Source of the DNA: Ailurus styani
Taxonomy: Eukaryota > Chordata > Mammalia > Carnivora > Ailuridae
DNA length: 64,000 nt
Assembly: GCA_002007465.1 (NCBI GenBank)
Contig: LNAC01000162.1
Location: 2,519,832 to 2,583,831, forward strand
Direction: 5' to 3'
The translations under genes were made by a program, and so were the position numbers. Positions 25,083 to 35,560 of this stretch are shown one piece after another (within the stretch, counting starts at the first letter, position 1; the number at the start of each line of letters is the position of its first letter). The notes below the pieces were generated by a model, which had not been told where the DNA came from, did not search any database, and worked only from the letters and a program-made list of their open reading frames with translations.

Positions 25083-25740
25083 AGTGGATTAACACCACAT
25101 TTACATTACTTGAATTGTGAGTCTCACCTAACATTTCCATGTTGGAGGACATTTTTCATTTAGGAGGCAGCTTATTTGATTTTTCAGAGTTACAACTGAT
25201 AGAAAGTTTAGATTTTATACTCAAACCAGATCTGAATAGCTATCCATCGGTCTTAGTAGCCCATCTCAATATCCAACTGCTCTATCACATAACATGCTCT
25301 CAAATGCCATATGACCAATATCACATCCCTGTACCATTCTTTTCAAAGCAATCTTTAATGAACTCCATTGTAGCCTATATTTCAGTGTTTCCAGATCTTT
25401 CACCAATTATCAATTGCATTTAATAAACTTAATTTGTCAAAGTTCACCTTACACTGTTTCAAAAATTGAATTTTCCCTCTTGTATTGGGAGATATTCTTT
25501 TCTATTATAGGGTAATTTATTTTTTATTTACTACCAGCACATGTGCCCCCAAATACCATCTAAAGCAATTAGTTCTCTAATACTAGAAGTATTCTATAGA
25601 TCTCGATATGATGTTAGGTTCAGCTCCCACTAATTCTTTTTAAGGTGTCTTGGGGTATCTGTTATTGTCTAAATTATATTAACAAAAAAGAGAAATGAAA
25701 AACAGAGCAGTGTGGTTTGGGTTCAATTATATATATATAT
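25083..25740. other. Anonymous DNA with a 94-codon open frame
   Basis: The frame 25139-25423 (+) starts MLEDIFHLGG and ends FPDLSPIINCI. It is not inside an element I recognise. I see no domain, signal peptide or membrane segment, and no splice context. Coding potential is unproven. An old untranslated or pseudogene remnant is an alternative. Confidence 0.25.
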
Positions 25741-25932
25741 TTTAAAGATTTTATTTATTTATTTGACACAGGGAGAAAGGGAGAGAGCAAGCACAAGCAG
25801 GGGAGTGGCAGGCAGAGGAAAAGCAGGCCTCCCACTGAGCAAGGAGCCCCATATGCGGCTCAATCCCAGGACCCTGGGATCATGACCTGAGCCAAAGGCA
25901 GATGCTTAATGACTGAGCTACCCAGGTGCCCC
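25741..25932 (-). mobile_element. CAN-SINE
   Basis: Complement, from 'tttaaagattttatttattt' to 'ctacccaggtgcccc'. The tail side abuts a short (AT)n tract at 25728-25740. No clear target duplication is left. Confidence 0.93.
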
Positions 25933-26770
25933 TCCTCTCTTATTAAAAGAGGAAGGTGAAATTAATGAATCAATGATCAATGAATCAATCACTTACCAAT
26001 CAAATGAGGTAAGCGATCTGCAAGGAGACACACACACCAGAGGTACGCGGGGATGTAGCAAGGTGTATGTCCATGGGCGAATCCTGTGAAGGAGAAAGGT
26101 GGGAGAGAAAGACATTCCATATTTATTCTTCCTGCTTTCTTCTCACTTTAAGAGTCTAATTGCAAACAATTTCTCTAATGTAAACTTCAAGGGAAAATCA
26201 GTTTTGGACTGTGTTGCTAACATTTTACCAAGTGCTAAACTCTGTCTGAAATGAAATACCCAAAATCAAAGATACTATTTTCATGAGGTCAATTAATGCT
26301 TTCCCTCCAGACTGACACTTTGAACATTAGCATTAACACTGCTGTCTTTAAACCATCCACATGTACAGCAGATTGTTGATGGCTAATAAAGCACAATGTT
26401 CAGCTGCTGCCTGAGGGCAGGATTCAGAATTGCCGTATCAATGTATAATCACATTTTCATTTTTAGAACAAGTTGCATTACTTAAAAATTAAATTACTTT
26501 CATTTCTGTCATTTTAATATCTAGATTAGATTTATGGTATTTAAAAACTGAATATATTATCCAGTTACATATGTTGTAAGCAAGTAAAATTCTTGTAACA
26601 TGTATGTAGAGTTTAAGCTCAGAAAGATTATTGCTTAGGAAACAGCTAAGAATTAATAATAGGAGTTGGCCAATATCTATTACTAAATGAAAGTTTACTT
26701 AAATTTACTGGTTCGTTTGCAATCAAATCCTCCCTAAGAGGATACCACAGATAGGAACTGCCACTATCTG
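25933..26770. other. Repeat-poor DNA, possible conserved element
   Basis: 26330-26470 ('gctaataaagcacaatgttcagc', 'gaggattcagaattgccg' type text) has balanced composition and no repeat match. It is a candidate conserved non-coding element on appearance only. Confidence 0.25.
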
Positions 26771-26926
26771 TCCTGCATCAGGCTCCTTGCTCAGTGGGGA
26801 GTCTGCTTCTCCCTCCGCCTGCCCCTCCCAGCTGCTTGCGCTAGCTCACGCTGCTCTCTCTCTCTCTCTCTCTCTCTTTGACAAATAAATAAATAATATA
26901 AATAATTAACTAATTAAAAAAAAATC
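26771..26926 (+). mobile_element. CAN-SINE, 5'-truncated
   Basis: Begins within the element at 'tcctgcatcaggctccttgc'. It retains the CT-rich region ((CT)n at 26852-26877) and an AAATAAATAAATAA tail. Confidence 0.9.
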
Positions 26927-27334
26927 CACAGTCCCTCTTTTTACAGTGAGATGCCTTCTACTTCTACTTGAAGGTACAAGTTATATTTTCTTAGTAGTAA
27001 CCATGAAATTCATTCCAAAAATATTATTTATATTAATGATAGATTTAATCAATACACAACAATTAATGTTCTCTGAATAATCTTTCAATATGTTGATGTT
27101 TTTGGAAATGTGCATGTATATATATATACTCCTAAAAGAAGTAACTTTTGTGATATTTTAGGGGGTGGGAATCATAAGTAGCCAGTGAAGACAGACAGAA
27201 CATTCTAATGCAAAGTCCACAGTTAGAGGAAAGGCATCTTTGGAAAAGAAACAACTGAGGAATTGAAAAACAAAACAACTTAAATCAAAGGGCAGACAAA
27301 AAACAGTAATATCAGACACAGCAACATAGAGAAT

Positions 27335-27640
27335 AAATTGTTTTTATCTTCTAATTGGAGTATGTTACCCATATATATTCAATGTAATTATTAAAATATT
27401 CGGATTTTGATCTGGCATTTTATTATGTGGTTTCTATTTTTCCCATCTGGTCTATTTGCTTTTCTCCCCTGTTTTGTGTCCTTTCAGATGAGTCAAATAT
27501 TTTTTATTATTTCATTTCACTTTTACTTCTACAGCATGGTAGTGTTACATTCTCTTAACATTCTTTTAGTAGTTATATTACTATACAACATTACCATATT
27601 AAATCTAACATAAATTAGTATGCTTATCCATTCTTGACAA
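27335..27640 (-). mobile_element. L1 ORF2 fragment, inverted 5' segment
   Basis: The complement of L1 ORF2 5' text is visible: 'ttctaattggagtatgttac', 'aatgtaattattaaaatatt', 'ctatttttcccatctggtc'. It lies directly left of plus-sense L1 sequence, which suggests a 5' inversion of one insertion. Confidence 0.65.
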
Positions 27641-27654
27641 TAAAAAAAAAACAA

Positions 27655-27960
27655 TGGATAGTTACAGGAGATACTTTAAAAGCAAAGGTACAGAAAGTTT
27701 AAAACTAAAAGAATAAATATTCCATGCAAACACTAACCAAAAGAAAGTTGATACAGTTATAATGATTTCAGAATACTGATTATTCTGTGAAGGCAAGTGA
27801 CTACTGGAGGGCACAAATGGGTATCTGAGGTAATGATAATGTTCTGTTTCTTGAACTGGGTGCTATTTATAGGAATCTGTTAGCTTTGTAATAATGCATG
27901 GAGCTATACTCCTAGGAGTTGTAGTATTTATATATAGATATAAAATACGTTTAAAAAGAT
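27655..27960 (+). mobile_element. L1 ORF2 snippet and 3' UTR
   Basis: 'aatattccatgcaaacactaacc' followed by 'aaaagaaag' is plus-sense L1 ORF2, downstream of the part in the preceding entry. From about 27805, 'ggagggcacaaatgggtatctg' and 'taatgataatgttctgtttc' resemble an L1 3' UTR. Most of ORF2 is missing between the two. Confidence 0.6.
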
Positions 27961-28034
27961 ACAAAATACCTATCTACATATGAAAAAGATATAACATATG
28001 AATACACAATATATCTACATGTAAAATTGGGGAA

Positions 28035-28730
28035 AAAAATCCAAACTTGGATAATACCAAGTTTGATGAAGATGTAGGCCAAGTAGAAGTCTTTTATGTT
28101 GCTGGTGAAAATGTAATTTGGTGCATGCACCCCATGAGAAAACTGTGTAGTGATATCTTTAGTATAAAGCTGAATAGCCACATAAGTGATGACCCAGCAA
28201 TTACATTCTTAGGTATGCTTGCATATATACACCATAAGATATGTTAAAGTGTGTGCTTGATGGCACTCCTTTTAATACTATCATTGCGGAAGCACCTCAA
28301 AAAAAATCCACAGTATAGTAGATAAATAAATGGTGATAAATTTAAGTGCAACAACTATGGAATGTTGTAAATAAAAGAATGACTAGAATCACTATTAAAA
28401 TATCATGAATAAATCTCACAAATTTAATGCTGAGTAAAAGATGATAGTCATTAAAGAGCCTGTAGTGTGTGATTCCATTTACACGGAAATGAATCCATTG
28501 GTGTATCTCATTTTGAAGTGAAAATAGAGGTTTCTTTAGGGTGCAGGAATTTGTGATTGGAGGAAGGTAACTTGTAGAGAGAAACTTTTGTGACTCTAGT
28601 AAGTTTCCATTTCTTGATCTGGAGGTTTCATGGAGGTATTCACACTTTCTACTTCATTGAGTTTCATACTTATGATCTGTGTGTGTGTGTGTGTTCTTCA
28701 ATATAATATTAATACCATCACAGTTTAATT
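28035..28730 (+). mobile_element. Old L1, ORF2 3' end and 3' UTR
   Basis: Plus-sense words: 'gttgctggtgaaaatgtaat', 'gatgacccagcaattacattc', 'ggaatgttgtaaataaaagaatg', 'tgctgagtaaaagatg' and 'gtgtgtgattccatttaca'. A (TG)n run sits near its end at 28679-28694. It is diverged, with many stops. Confidence 0.8.
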
Positions 28731-28893
28731 CAGAATTTCAAATACATTTGAATTAGCTATTCTTTTTGGAATAAGAAAATACAGACAATAGAAGTATATA
28801 TACTTAATTTTACTCAAAAAAATTAAGTTTATATATCTGGGAAACAATATGGTGTAAAAAAAAGGTTACGAACACATCAAATTTGTATATTTA

Positions 28894-29094
28894 TTTATTT
28901 TTATTTTATTTTTTGAGAGAAAGTGAGAGAGAGAGAAAACGAGTGTGGGGGAGAGGCAGGTGGGGGGGGTCCCAAGAAGACTCCCCACTGAGCCCAGAGC
29001 CCAGCACTGGCCTCAATCTCATGACCCTGAGATCATGACCTGAGCCAAAATCAAGAGTCTGATACTTAACCTAATAAGCCACCCAGGCACTCTG
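28894..29094 (-). mobile_element. CAN-SINE (older copy)
   Basis: Complement with 'catgacctgagccaaaatcaag' and 'gccacccaggcactc'. Perfect 15-bp target duplication AAATTTGTATATTTA at 28879-28893 and 29095-29109. Confidence 0.96.
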
Positions 29095-29109
29095 AAATTT
29101 GTATATTTA

Positions 29110-29944
29110 AAGCAAGGAAGGAAAACAATGAATTTCTGGAAAGAGGACTTACCATCATTTAACTATTAATGAAATATGAAAAAAAATTAAAAGTCATTAA
29201 TCACAAGCATTTTTGAATACCTATAATGTGTAGCATCCATTGGGAACATAAACACTTAAAAAATGTTGTGACTTCAAGAAATAGAGTTTAGTAGGAAAAC
29301 TGACATGTAAAGGAGGAATTATAACATGACATTTCTATTGTTATTAAAACGAATATATACATGATAAAATATAAGTATAAATGCGGAATCATGGCTATTG
29401 GGGCCTCAAGAAGTCAGAGGTAAAAGAAAGCAGTTTTCTTCCCCACATTTTGAAAAGAAGTAATCAGATATTAAAGCATTCCAGGAGTGAAGAATTGCAG
29501 AGCTTTGAGAAGCCATGAAGTGAGAAGGAATTTCAATAAAATTACAATATAAATATGGATGTGAAGAAAAATAGTGAATGTAATGTCAGTTTATGTAACT
29601 TTTGAACATCTATGTGAACAGATTCCAAAATCACTTTCTGTTTATCAATGCTCAAAACTAGATTACACTATTACAATGTGTATCGACTATTTCAGCCAGA
29701 TTGTCGCTCTACAGTCAAAATAATCTAGGGAATTCTCTGACTTGTTGCACAATCCTGATAACTCGTGTAATGGAAGTAACTTTCTGGCTTACCGAGGATC
29801 AGCAGAAAACTGCAAATCAACTATTTTAATTTATGGTTTTCCATAATGACCTCCCTAATTTTAAATGGGAACCAGAACAAATATCTAATCCAAACTCAAC
29901 AAATATTACTTAGATGATAATGATGATGCTGACTGATGATGATA
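29110..29944. other. Anonymous DNA
   Basis: 29220-29530 loosely resembles an ancient unnamed mammalian repeat. 29580-29850 matches nothing I know. Confidence 0.35.
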
Positions 29945-30135
29945 TTCGTGATAAAAACAACTTTTACTGTGAGCTTACTAGAGTCCAACCACTGTGCTCT
30001 CATTACTCAGCTGTGTGAGTGGTGGTTAGAGGTGCTGAACATCTCACCCAAGTTCACACAGTTGCACGGGGACAATTTTGAATCTAGCTATTTTTGACAC
30101 CAGTGTCTATGCTCTGAGTTACTACATTTCTCTGT
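29945..30135 (-). mobile_element. MIR SINE
   Basis: Complement of MIR: 'gagcttactagagtcc', 'ccactgtgctctcattac', 'ctcacccaagttcacacagt' and 'tctatgctctgagttactaca'. Confidence 0.8.
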
Positions 30136-30639
30136 GCTAGACACTGTGCTAATTTTGCACCTGGAACATGACTTTCTAAAGTTCCCATCATAGAACCTTA
30201 AGTATTTAAGATATTTCACTTCAAAATTTCTTTTAAAACTAATGTTGGGAAATGCTGCATACTCTAAATTCTCCATTTGCATATTCACAATGCATCTTAT
30301 CATATTAAAGCCTGTCATATCCTTATTTAAAAAGCCTTTTGAATAGTGTTTCACCTAGACCCTCCAAAATTATTTGGCCATAGTATTATTTGTATTTTTT
30401 AAATATAGTGATGACTTAAAACCCTCAAGGTAGAAATGGTATTCCCTAATGAATAAGGGAAAAGCTGTGTTTCAGAATTCCAGGTAAAATGATTAAGCAA
30501 TACTAACTAGAAATATGCATGTTTCCAAATATAATTTATCCTTTATTCCAATTATTCCAATTATATATATGTAATGTTTATGTAGTTTGTGTGTCTATAC
30601 ATGTAGAAAAATTAATGGTAAAAAATTATTAGTGCTTAG
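30136..30639. other. Anonymous DNA
   Basis: No element recognised. An 88-codon minus-strand frame (30088-30354) overlaps the MIR and is not supported. Confidence 0.4.
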
Positions 30640-30790
30640 TATTGCTAGAGCTATTTTATGAACTTTTATGTCAATATATTTAATAATTATAACAACCTGA
30701 TAAGGTTATTATCCCAATTTTATCCCAATTTATTACCATCCCAATTTTACAAATGAAGAAAGCACGTAGCAGAGTCAGATTTGTATATAA
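30640..30790 (-). mobile_element. MIR fragment with local duplication
   Basis: 'gttattatcccaattttatcccaattt' type text followed by 'ccaattttacaaatgaagaaag' is the complement of the MIR ATTATCCCCATTTTACAGATGAGGAAAC region. The ATCCCAATTT word is present three times, a small internal expansion. Confidence 0.65.
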
Positions 30791-31535
30791 ACAATCAAGC
30801 ACTATAGCTATGCCTTTAAAATAAACCAACACTTTACCCTCATTTTATGTATTCTAAACTTGTAAAAAATTTACATATATTAAAATATCTAATTGGAAAA
30901 AAGTTGTGAGGAAAAATTAATAATAAATATGTGACATGAGCAATTTACAAAAGAAGAAATTAAAATGTCACTGAATAAATAAAAGTAATCTCTCTATATT
31001 AAAATATAGAAAACTCAAGAAAACCTATTTTAAACAGATTTTAAGAGAGCATTTTAAAAATTTAAACATAATAGCATACAGCAAAGTGCACAAATATTAT
31101 GTTTAAAAAAATGTATGCTGATATACTTGAAGGAGAGCAGAATATATGACCCCAAAACAAAATATGCCTCTTCGGCATAAGGATTATTTTGAGCTAGTTA
31201 TTTTTAAGAAACTGCAGACAAAGGCAAAGCTCTGAAAACTTAAAAGTTACCCTTTTATAGAAGACATTTACATTTAAAAGGAAACTCTACATTTGTAAGG
31301 GTGTCTTCCTCTCTGTACCAGGAAGAGATGATGCTAGATCTCTAGAAACTTATCAGCGAAGAAGGCAGGGTCTTAAATCTGTTTAACTACACCCTCTTTT
31401 ACTGTGTTGCCTGAAAACCTTCCATTACTGCCCTTCTGTTCTCCTGCCACCAACATCTTTCTATCACTAGCTGGAGACAGTATCTAAAGTGGTGATTTGA
31501 GCCATTTTGGAGAGTTACTCAGTTTTCCTGGTGTT
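30791..31535. other. Anonymous AT-rich DNA
   Basis: No element recognised before the L1-related sequence at about 31540. Confidence 0.4.
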
Positions 31536-31655
31536 CTCCCATGTATATAGCAACTATAAATGTTATTAGACTCCTGTTTATTTTTCTCGTGTTAATCTGT
31601 ATTTTATTATGGGGTGGGGTGGGGGTCTCAGCCAAGAACCTAGAAGGGTATTAGG
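31536..31655 (+). repeat. 120-bp segment repeated at 33017-33136 (source copy)
   Basis: Bases 31536-31655 reappear exactly at an offset of 1481 directly after a run of N. This copy sits in continuous sequence and is probably the true location. It contains three closely spaced G runs (near 31611-31625). Confidence 0.95.
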
Positions 31656-32377
31656 GGAGATTATTTTTCCTCCTCAACATACCCAACATCCCAGTAGAGT
31701 TATAGACCATTAACAGCACCATAAAAGGTTTCCTTGCATCTTTTCCCAGTCCATTCCCTCCCCAACTATAGGAACCCACTATTCACTTTACAATTCTTAT
31801 GGTGTAGTTTTACTTGTTCCTAAACTTTTTTAAAAATGGAATTGTAAACTATGTACTCTTTGGGGTCTGATTTCTTTTCTTCAACATGATGTTTTAAAAA
31901 AATGTTTCCATGTGTTTATGTATGCTGGTGCCTTTCTTACTTGCTATTGCAGAGAAGTATTCCTTGTGTGAATAACCCACAATTTGTTTACTTATTCTCT
32001 GGTTGGTAGACATTTGGATTGTTTCCAGATTTGCACCATTATGAATAAAGCTACCATAAGCATCCTTGTACAAGTCTTTTAGCAAACATGTTTTAATTTT
32101 TTGTATAAAATTGTAGTTGCTGGAATTGAGACTTGTGTATATTTAACTGTTTTCCAAACTGTTTTCCATAGTGACTGTAGAATTCACATTTCAACCAGTA
32201 ATGTATGAGAGATTTAGTTGCTCTTTATCCTATTCATCATTTGGTATTGTTTTTATTTTAGAAATTCTACTGAAAGTACAGTGGAATCTCATCTAATTCC
32301 AATTCATATTTTCCTAATATCTAATTATATTAATCATCTTTTCATGAGCTCATTGACTATTGACTATTTGTATATCA

Positions 32378-32379
<2 letters not shown>

Positions 32380-32413
<34 letters not shown>
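32380..32413 (+). repeat. (GT)n microsatellite
   Basis: About 16 uninterrupted GT units inside the old antisense L1. Confidence 0.95.
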
Positions 32414-32415
<2 letters not shown>

Positions 32416-32753
32416 TGAAAGTGCCCAAATAATTTTTCTCTTTTTAAAATTGGGTGATGTGAAAGAAACAAAATCTTGCCATTTGCAACTACGTGGACAG
32501 AACTAGAGGGTATTTTGCTAATAAGTCAATCAGAGAAAGACAATTATCATATAATCCCTCTGATATGAGGAATTTGAGGGGCAAGGTGGGGGCTCGTGGG
32601 GGGTAGGGAGGGAAAAAATGAAACAAGATGGGATCGGAAAGGAGACGAACCATAAGAGACTCCTAATCTCACAAAACAAACTGAGGGTTACTGGGGGTGG
32701 GGGGTAGGGATAGGGTGGCTGGGTTATGGGCATTGGGTAGGGTTTGTACTATG

Positions 32754-32970
32754 TTTTTTTTTTTTTTTAAAGATTTATTTATTTATTTATTTGACAGAGA
32801 GAGAGAGAGAGATTACAAGTAGGCAAGGAGGCAGGCAGAGAGACAGAGAGAGGAGGAAGCAGGCTCCCTGCTGAGCAGAGAGCCCAATGCGGGCCTCGAT
32901 CCCAGGACGCTGAGATCATGACCTGAGCCGAAAGCAGAGGCTTTAACCCACTGAGCCACCCAGGCGCCCA
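32754..32970 (-). mobile_element. CAN-SINE nested in the young L1
   Basis: Complement of a young-type copy. The left target sequence AGGGTTTGTACTATG (32739-32753) is repeated on the right as AGGGTTTGTA (32971-32980) before the gap starts. The right target copy is therefore cut by the gap. Confidence 0.96.
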
Positions 32971-32980
32971 AGGGTTTGTA

Positions 32981-33016
32981 NNNNNNNNNNNNNNNNNNNN
33001 NNNNNNNNNNNNNNNN
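32981..33016. other. Assembly gap (36 N)
   Basis: Thirty-six N bases. The gap begins inside the SINE's right target duplication. Confidence 1.
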
Positions 33017-33136
33017 CTCCCATGTATATAGCAACTATAAATGTTATTAGACTCCTGTTTATTTTTCTCGTGTTAATCTGTATTTTATTATGGGGTGGGG
33101 TGGGGGTCTCAGCCAAGAACCTAGAAGGGTATTAGG
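33017..33136 (+). repeat. 120-bp duplicate of 31536-31655, probable assembly artefact
   Basis: An exact copy of sequence found 1481 bases upstream, placed between the gap and the resumption of the L1 at TACTATGTTGAGTG. It interrupts an L1 3' UTR that would otherwise read straight through from the SINE's target duplication. A misplaced read or bad gap fill explains this better than a biological insertion. Confidence 0.9.
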
Positions 33137-33814
33137 TACTATGTTGAGTGCCGTGAAATGTGTAAGCCTGATGATTCACAGACCTATACCCCTGGGGCAA
33201 ATAATACATTATATATAATTTAAAAAATTGGGTGATGTGCCTTTTTATTATTGAGATTAGACAATCTTAAGTGGGACATGCACAATATTTTACCATTAAG
33301 TATGATGTTTGCTATAGGATTTTACATGTCTTCTATCAAATTGAGGTAATTTCCTTCTATTCCCAGTATTCTGAGACTCCTTAACATGAAGGGTTGATTA
33401 CTGTCAAATTTTTTCCTGTGTCTACTGAGATGAGCATTTCTTTTGCCTTCATACTATCAATGTGTCCAATTACAATGATTGATTTTTGAATACAAACTTA
33501 AGTCTTGTATTCCTGCAATAACCCCACTTAGTCAAAATTATTTTTCATTTTTATGTCTTTCTGGATTTAGTAGTTAATATATTCTTAGGGATATTTGTAT
33601 CTAAGTTCATGTAGATTATTTATGATTTTCTTTTCTCATAAGTTCTTGGCAATATCTGGTATTAGTCTTATGGTGACTCATTAATTGGTAAATGGTCCCT
33701 TCTCAATTTTCTAAAATAAATAACAATCATTTCTTTACTAAATATTTAAAATAATTTTCTAGTGAAGATATCTTGGCCTGATACATTGTTTTTAAAACTG
33801 TTTTCCAAAGAGAT

Positions 33815-34490
33815 GAAAATACAAAATTAGAAAGGAAGATATTCCTATGTTTCACAGTAGAATGAAAATAACCTAATAAAATATCTGAAATTGAAAACAC
33901 TTTATAAACTATAAATGCTTCATGAATGGATCAAAGAAGGAATCACAAAGAAAATTGGGGAAAGATTGAACTGAATGATAAAGAATATACAAAGTACCAA
34001 TATAAATGGAACATAGTTAAAATACTGATAAGAGGAAATTGTATAGCTTTAAGTACTTATATTAGAAGATAAAAGAAAGATTAAAAATTCCACTTAAGAA
34101 GCAATGAAAAAAAGAGCAAATTAAACCTAAGAAAGATGAAAATAAGAATGAGAGAAATCAGTGAAATAGAAAAAAATAAGGAAAAAATCACTATATGCAC
34201 AAACTGGTCCATTAAAAAATTAAGGAAATTGATAACCACTTAAAAGATTGGTAAAATTAGGGGCACCTGGTTGGCTCAGTCAGTTAAGCACCTGCCTTTG
34301 GCTCAGGTCATGGTCCCAGGATCCTGGGATGGAGCCCTCACATTGGGGGTCCTTGCTCAGGGGATAGCCTGCTTCTCCCTCTCCCTCCACCTGCAGCTCC
34401 CACTGCTTGTGCTCTCTTGCTATCTCACTCTCTCTGTTATATAAATAAGTAAATAAAACCTTTTAAAAAATTTGATAAAATCAAAGTCAC
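33815..34490 (+). mobile_element. L1 ORF2 segment in opposite orientation (5' inversion)
   Basis: Plus-sense L1 ORF2: 'gaggaaattgtatagcttta', 'agaagataaaagaaagatta', 'agagcaaattaaacctaag', 'gagaaatcagtgaaatag' and 'aaattaaggaaattgataa'. This part of ORF2 lies just upstream of the part at the right end of the antisense L1. Tail-to-tail with 31540-33790, it fits one insertion whose 5' segment was inverted during integration. A SINE interrupts it at 34260. Confidence 0.75.
34260..34468 (+). mobile_element. CAN-SINE (older copy)
   Basis: From 'ggggcacctggttggctcag' to an ATAAATAAGTAAATAAAACC tail. Imperfect target duplication GGTAAAATTA (34250-34259) versus GATAAAATCA (about 34473-34482). Confidence 0.93.
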
Positions 34491-34491
34491 A

Positions 34492-35093
34492 TAGATTGAT
34501 AGGACTTCAACATTATGCACATTTTTCTTGATCTTCTCTGTCTTTACCCATTCTCAAAGTTTCAGACAATAAGTTTCTATACCAAATGGTGAATTTTCCC
34601 ACTGAGAAATAAGTTGATTAGATAATAATGACATTAATTTTTCAGAAGTTTTTTAACTATTTCAGATAAATATTCAGAATTATTTTACTTATAAATTGCA
34701 CTCTTTTAGGGCATTTTCATGTTCTGTAGACTATGTGTTTTGAACAAAATTTTGACTGATTTAATTTGGGAGCAGAGAAAATCAAAAGAAAAAAATTCAC
34801 AAAATCCTTAATAGATTTCGCAGTTTTACAAAATCCCATGGTCCTGTTTTATATAGCCTGAATTTACTCTGTTTTTACAAGGTATTTTATAGCAGTTGAA
34901 TTTCATATCAAATAAACTTTCTATACTTTGATGGGATAACAACCCAAACCTTCGTCTTTCTCTTTCTCCCTGCCTGAAACACATATATAATGGTTGAGGA
35001 AGATCATCCATTTTGTGACAATGAAGAAATAAACACCAATTGAATGTGACTAAGCAGAAAGATGGGATGATCAGGGGAGATGCTGCTATCTTA
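34492..35093. other. Anonymous DNA left of the solo LTR
   Basis: No element or gene recognised. The 61-codon minus frame at 34826-35011 is unsupported. Confidence 0.4.
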
Positions 35094-35331
35094 GAGGTGA
35101 AAGACCCTTCCCCTAGAAGGTAGATAGGATAACTAACCGCTTTTTTTGCTTTTCTGTAAACCGCTGGCTTTTAGGTATAAATTAGGTTATTAATCGGGTT
35201 ATTAGTCGCATATTAATTGCTCTTTTGCTTTACTGTCACTGCTTGGCTTATAGAAATAATAGAGACGCCATGATGGCTTTCCTACCTTCCCCCTTCTTGT
35301 TCCCCTCTCTTGCGCGAGCGGGCCCTCAGAA

Positions 35332-35484
35332 CCAATCAGCTTGTTCCCCCTTCCCGCCTCTCACTTCGCGCGCGCGGGTACTCAAAACCAATCAGCAAAC
35401 TCCAAGTATGCCTTTTTCAAAGTTCAAATTGTCAACCAATCAGTTGCGCCCCACCCAAAACTTGTTTGTGCCTTCCTATATAAG
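35332..35484 (+). promoter_or_regulatory. LTR U3 promoter: three CCAAT boxes and TATA box
   Basis: CCAATCA occurs at 35332-35338, 35388-35394 and 35436-35442. TATATAAG is at 35477-35484. Transcription would be expected to start about 25-30 bases further right. The first two CCAAT boxes lie in two diverged direct repeats of about 56 bases. Activity is inferred from motif order only. Confidence 0.8.
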
Positions 35485-35554
35485 ACCCTGTTTCTCTCCG
35501 GTCGGTGTGCTCGGTTAGCTGGAGCTGCCGACCACCCGCCGGTACCTGCGTGGA

Positions 35555-35560
35555 AATAAA
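35555..35560 (+). terminator. LTR polyadenylation signal AATAAA
   Basis: A canonical hexamer about 75 bases after the TATA box, followed by a T/G-rich stretch 'ctcttgctgtttgc' as expected at an R/U5 junction. Confidence 0.8.

Larger units (their letters stand above)
32462..33223 (+). mobile_element. Young 5'-truncated carnivore L1 (3' end)
   Basis: Plus-sense L1 3' end: 'cttgccatttgcaactacgtgg', 'gacaattatcatataatccc', 'ccataagagactcctaatctc', a G-rich stretch, then 'gtaagcctgatgattcacag' and 'aataatacattatata'. A perfect 16-bp target duplication AAAATTGGGTGATGTG lies at 32446-32461 and 33224-33239. The body carries a nested SINE, an N gap and a 120-bp misplaced segment. Confidence 0.95.
31540..33790 (-). 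mobile_element. Old antisense L1 (3' part of ORF2 and 3' UTR), interrupted
   Basis: Complement of L1 ORF2 in two blocks, 31700-32445 ('acatttggattgtttccag', 'gcaccattatgaataaagct', 'ccaaactgttttccatagtg') and 33240-33790 ('cttctattcccagtattctgag', 'gtgtctactgagatgagcat', 'attgatttttgaat', 'ataaccccacttagtc'). A younger L1 at 32462-33223 splits them. A (GT)n tract (32380-32413) lies in the first block. Exact ends are uncertain. Confidence 0.85.

Noticed and set aside
25139..25423. 94-codon frame outside recognised repeats
   Set aside because: No domain, signal peptide or splice context. A frame of this length is expected by chance in 64 kb, so it is mentioned only within the anonymous region.
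32813..33034. Open frame running through the N gap
   Set aside because: It consists of SINE translation, unknown residues from N and duplicated sequence, so it is meaningless as a coding region.
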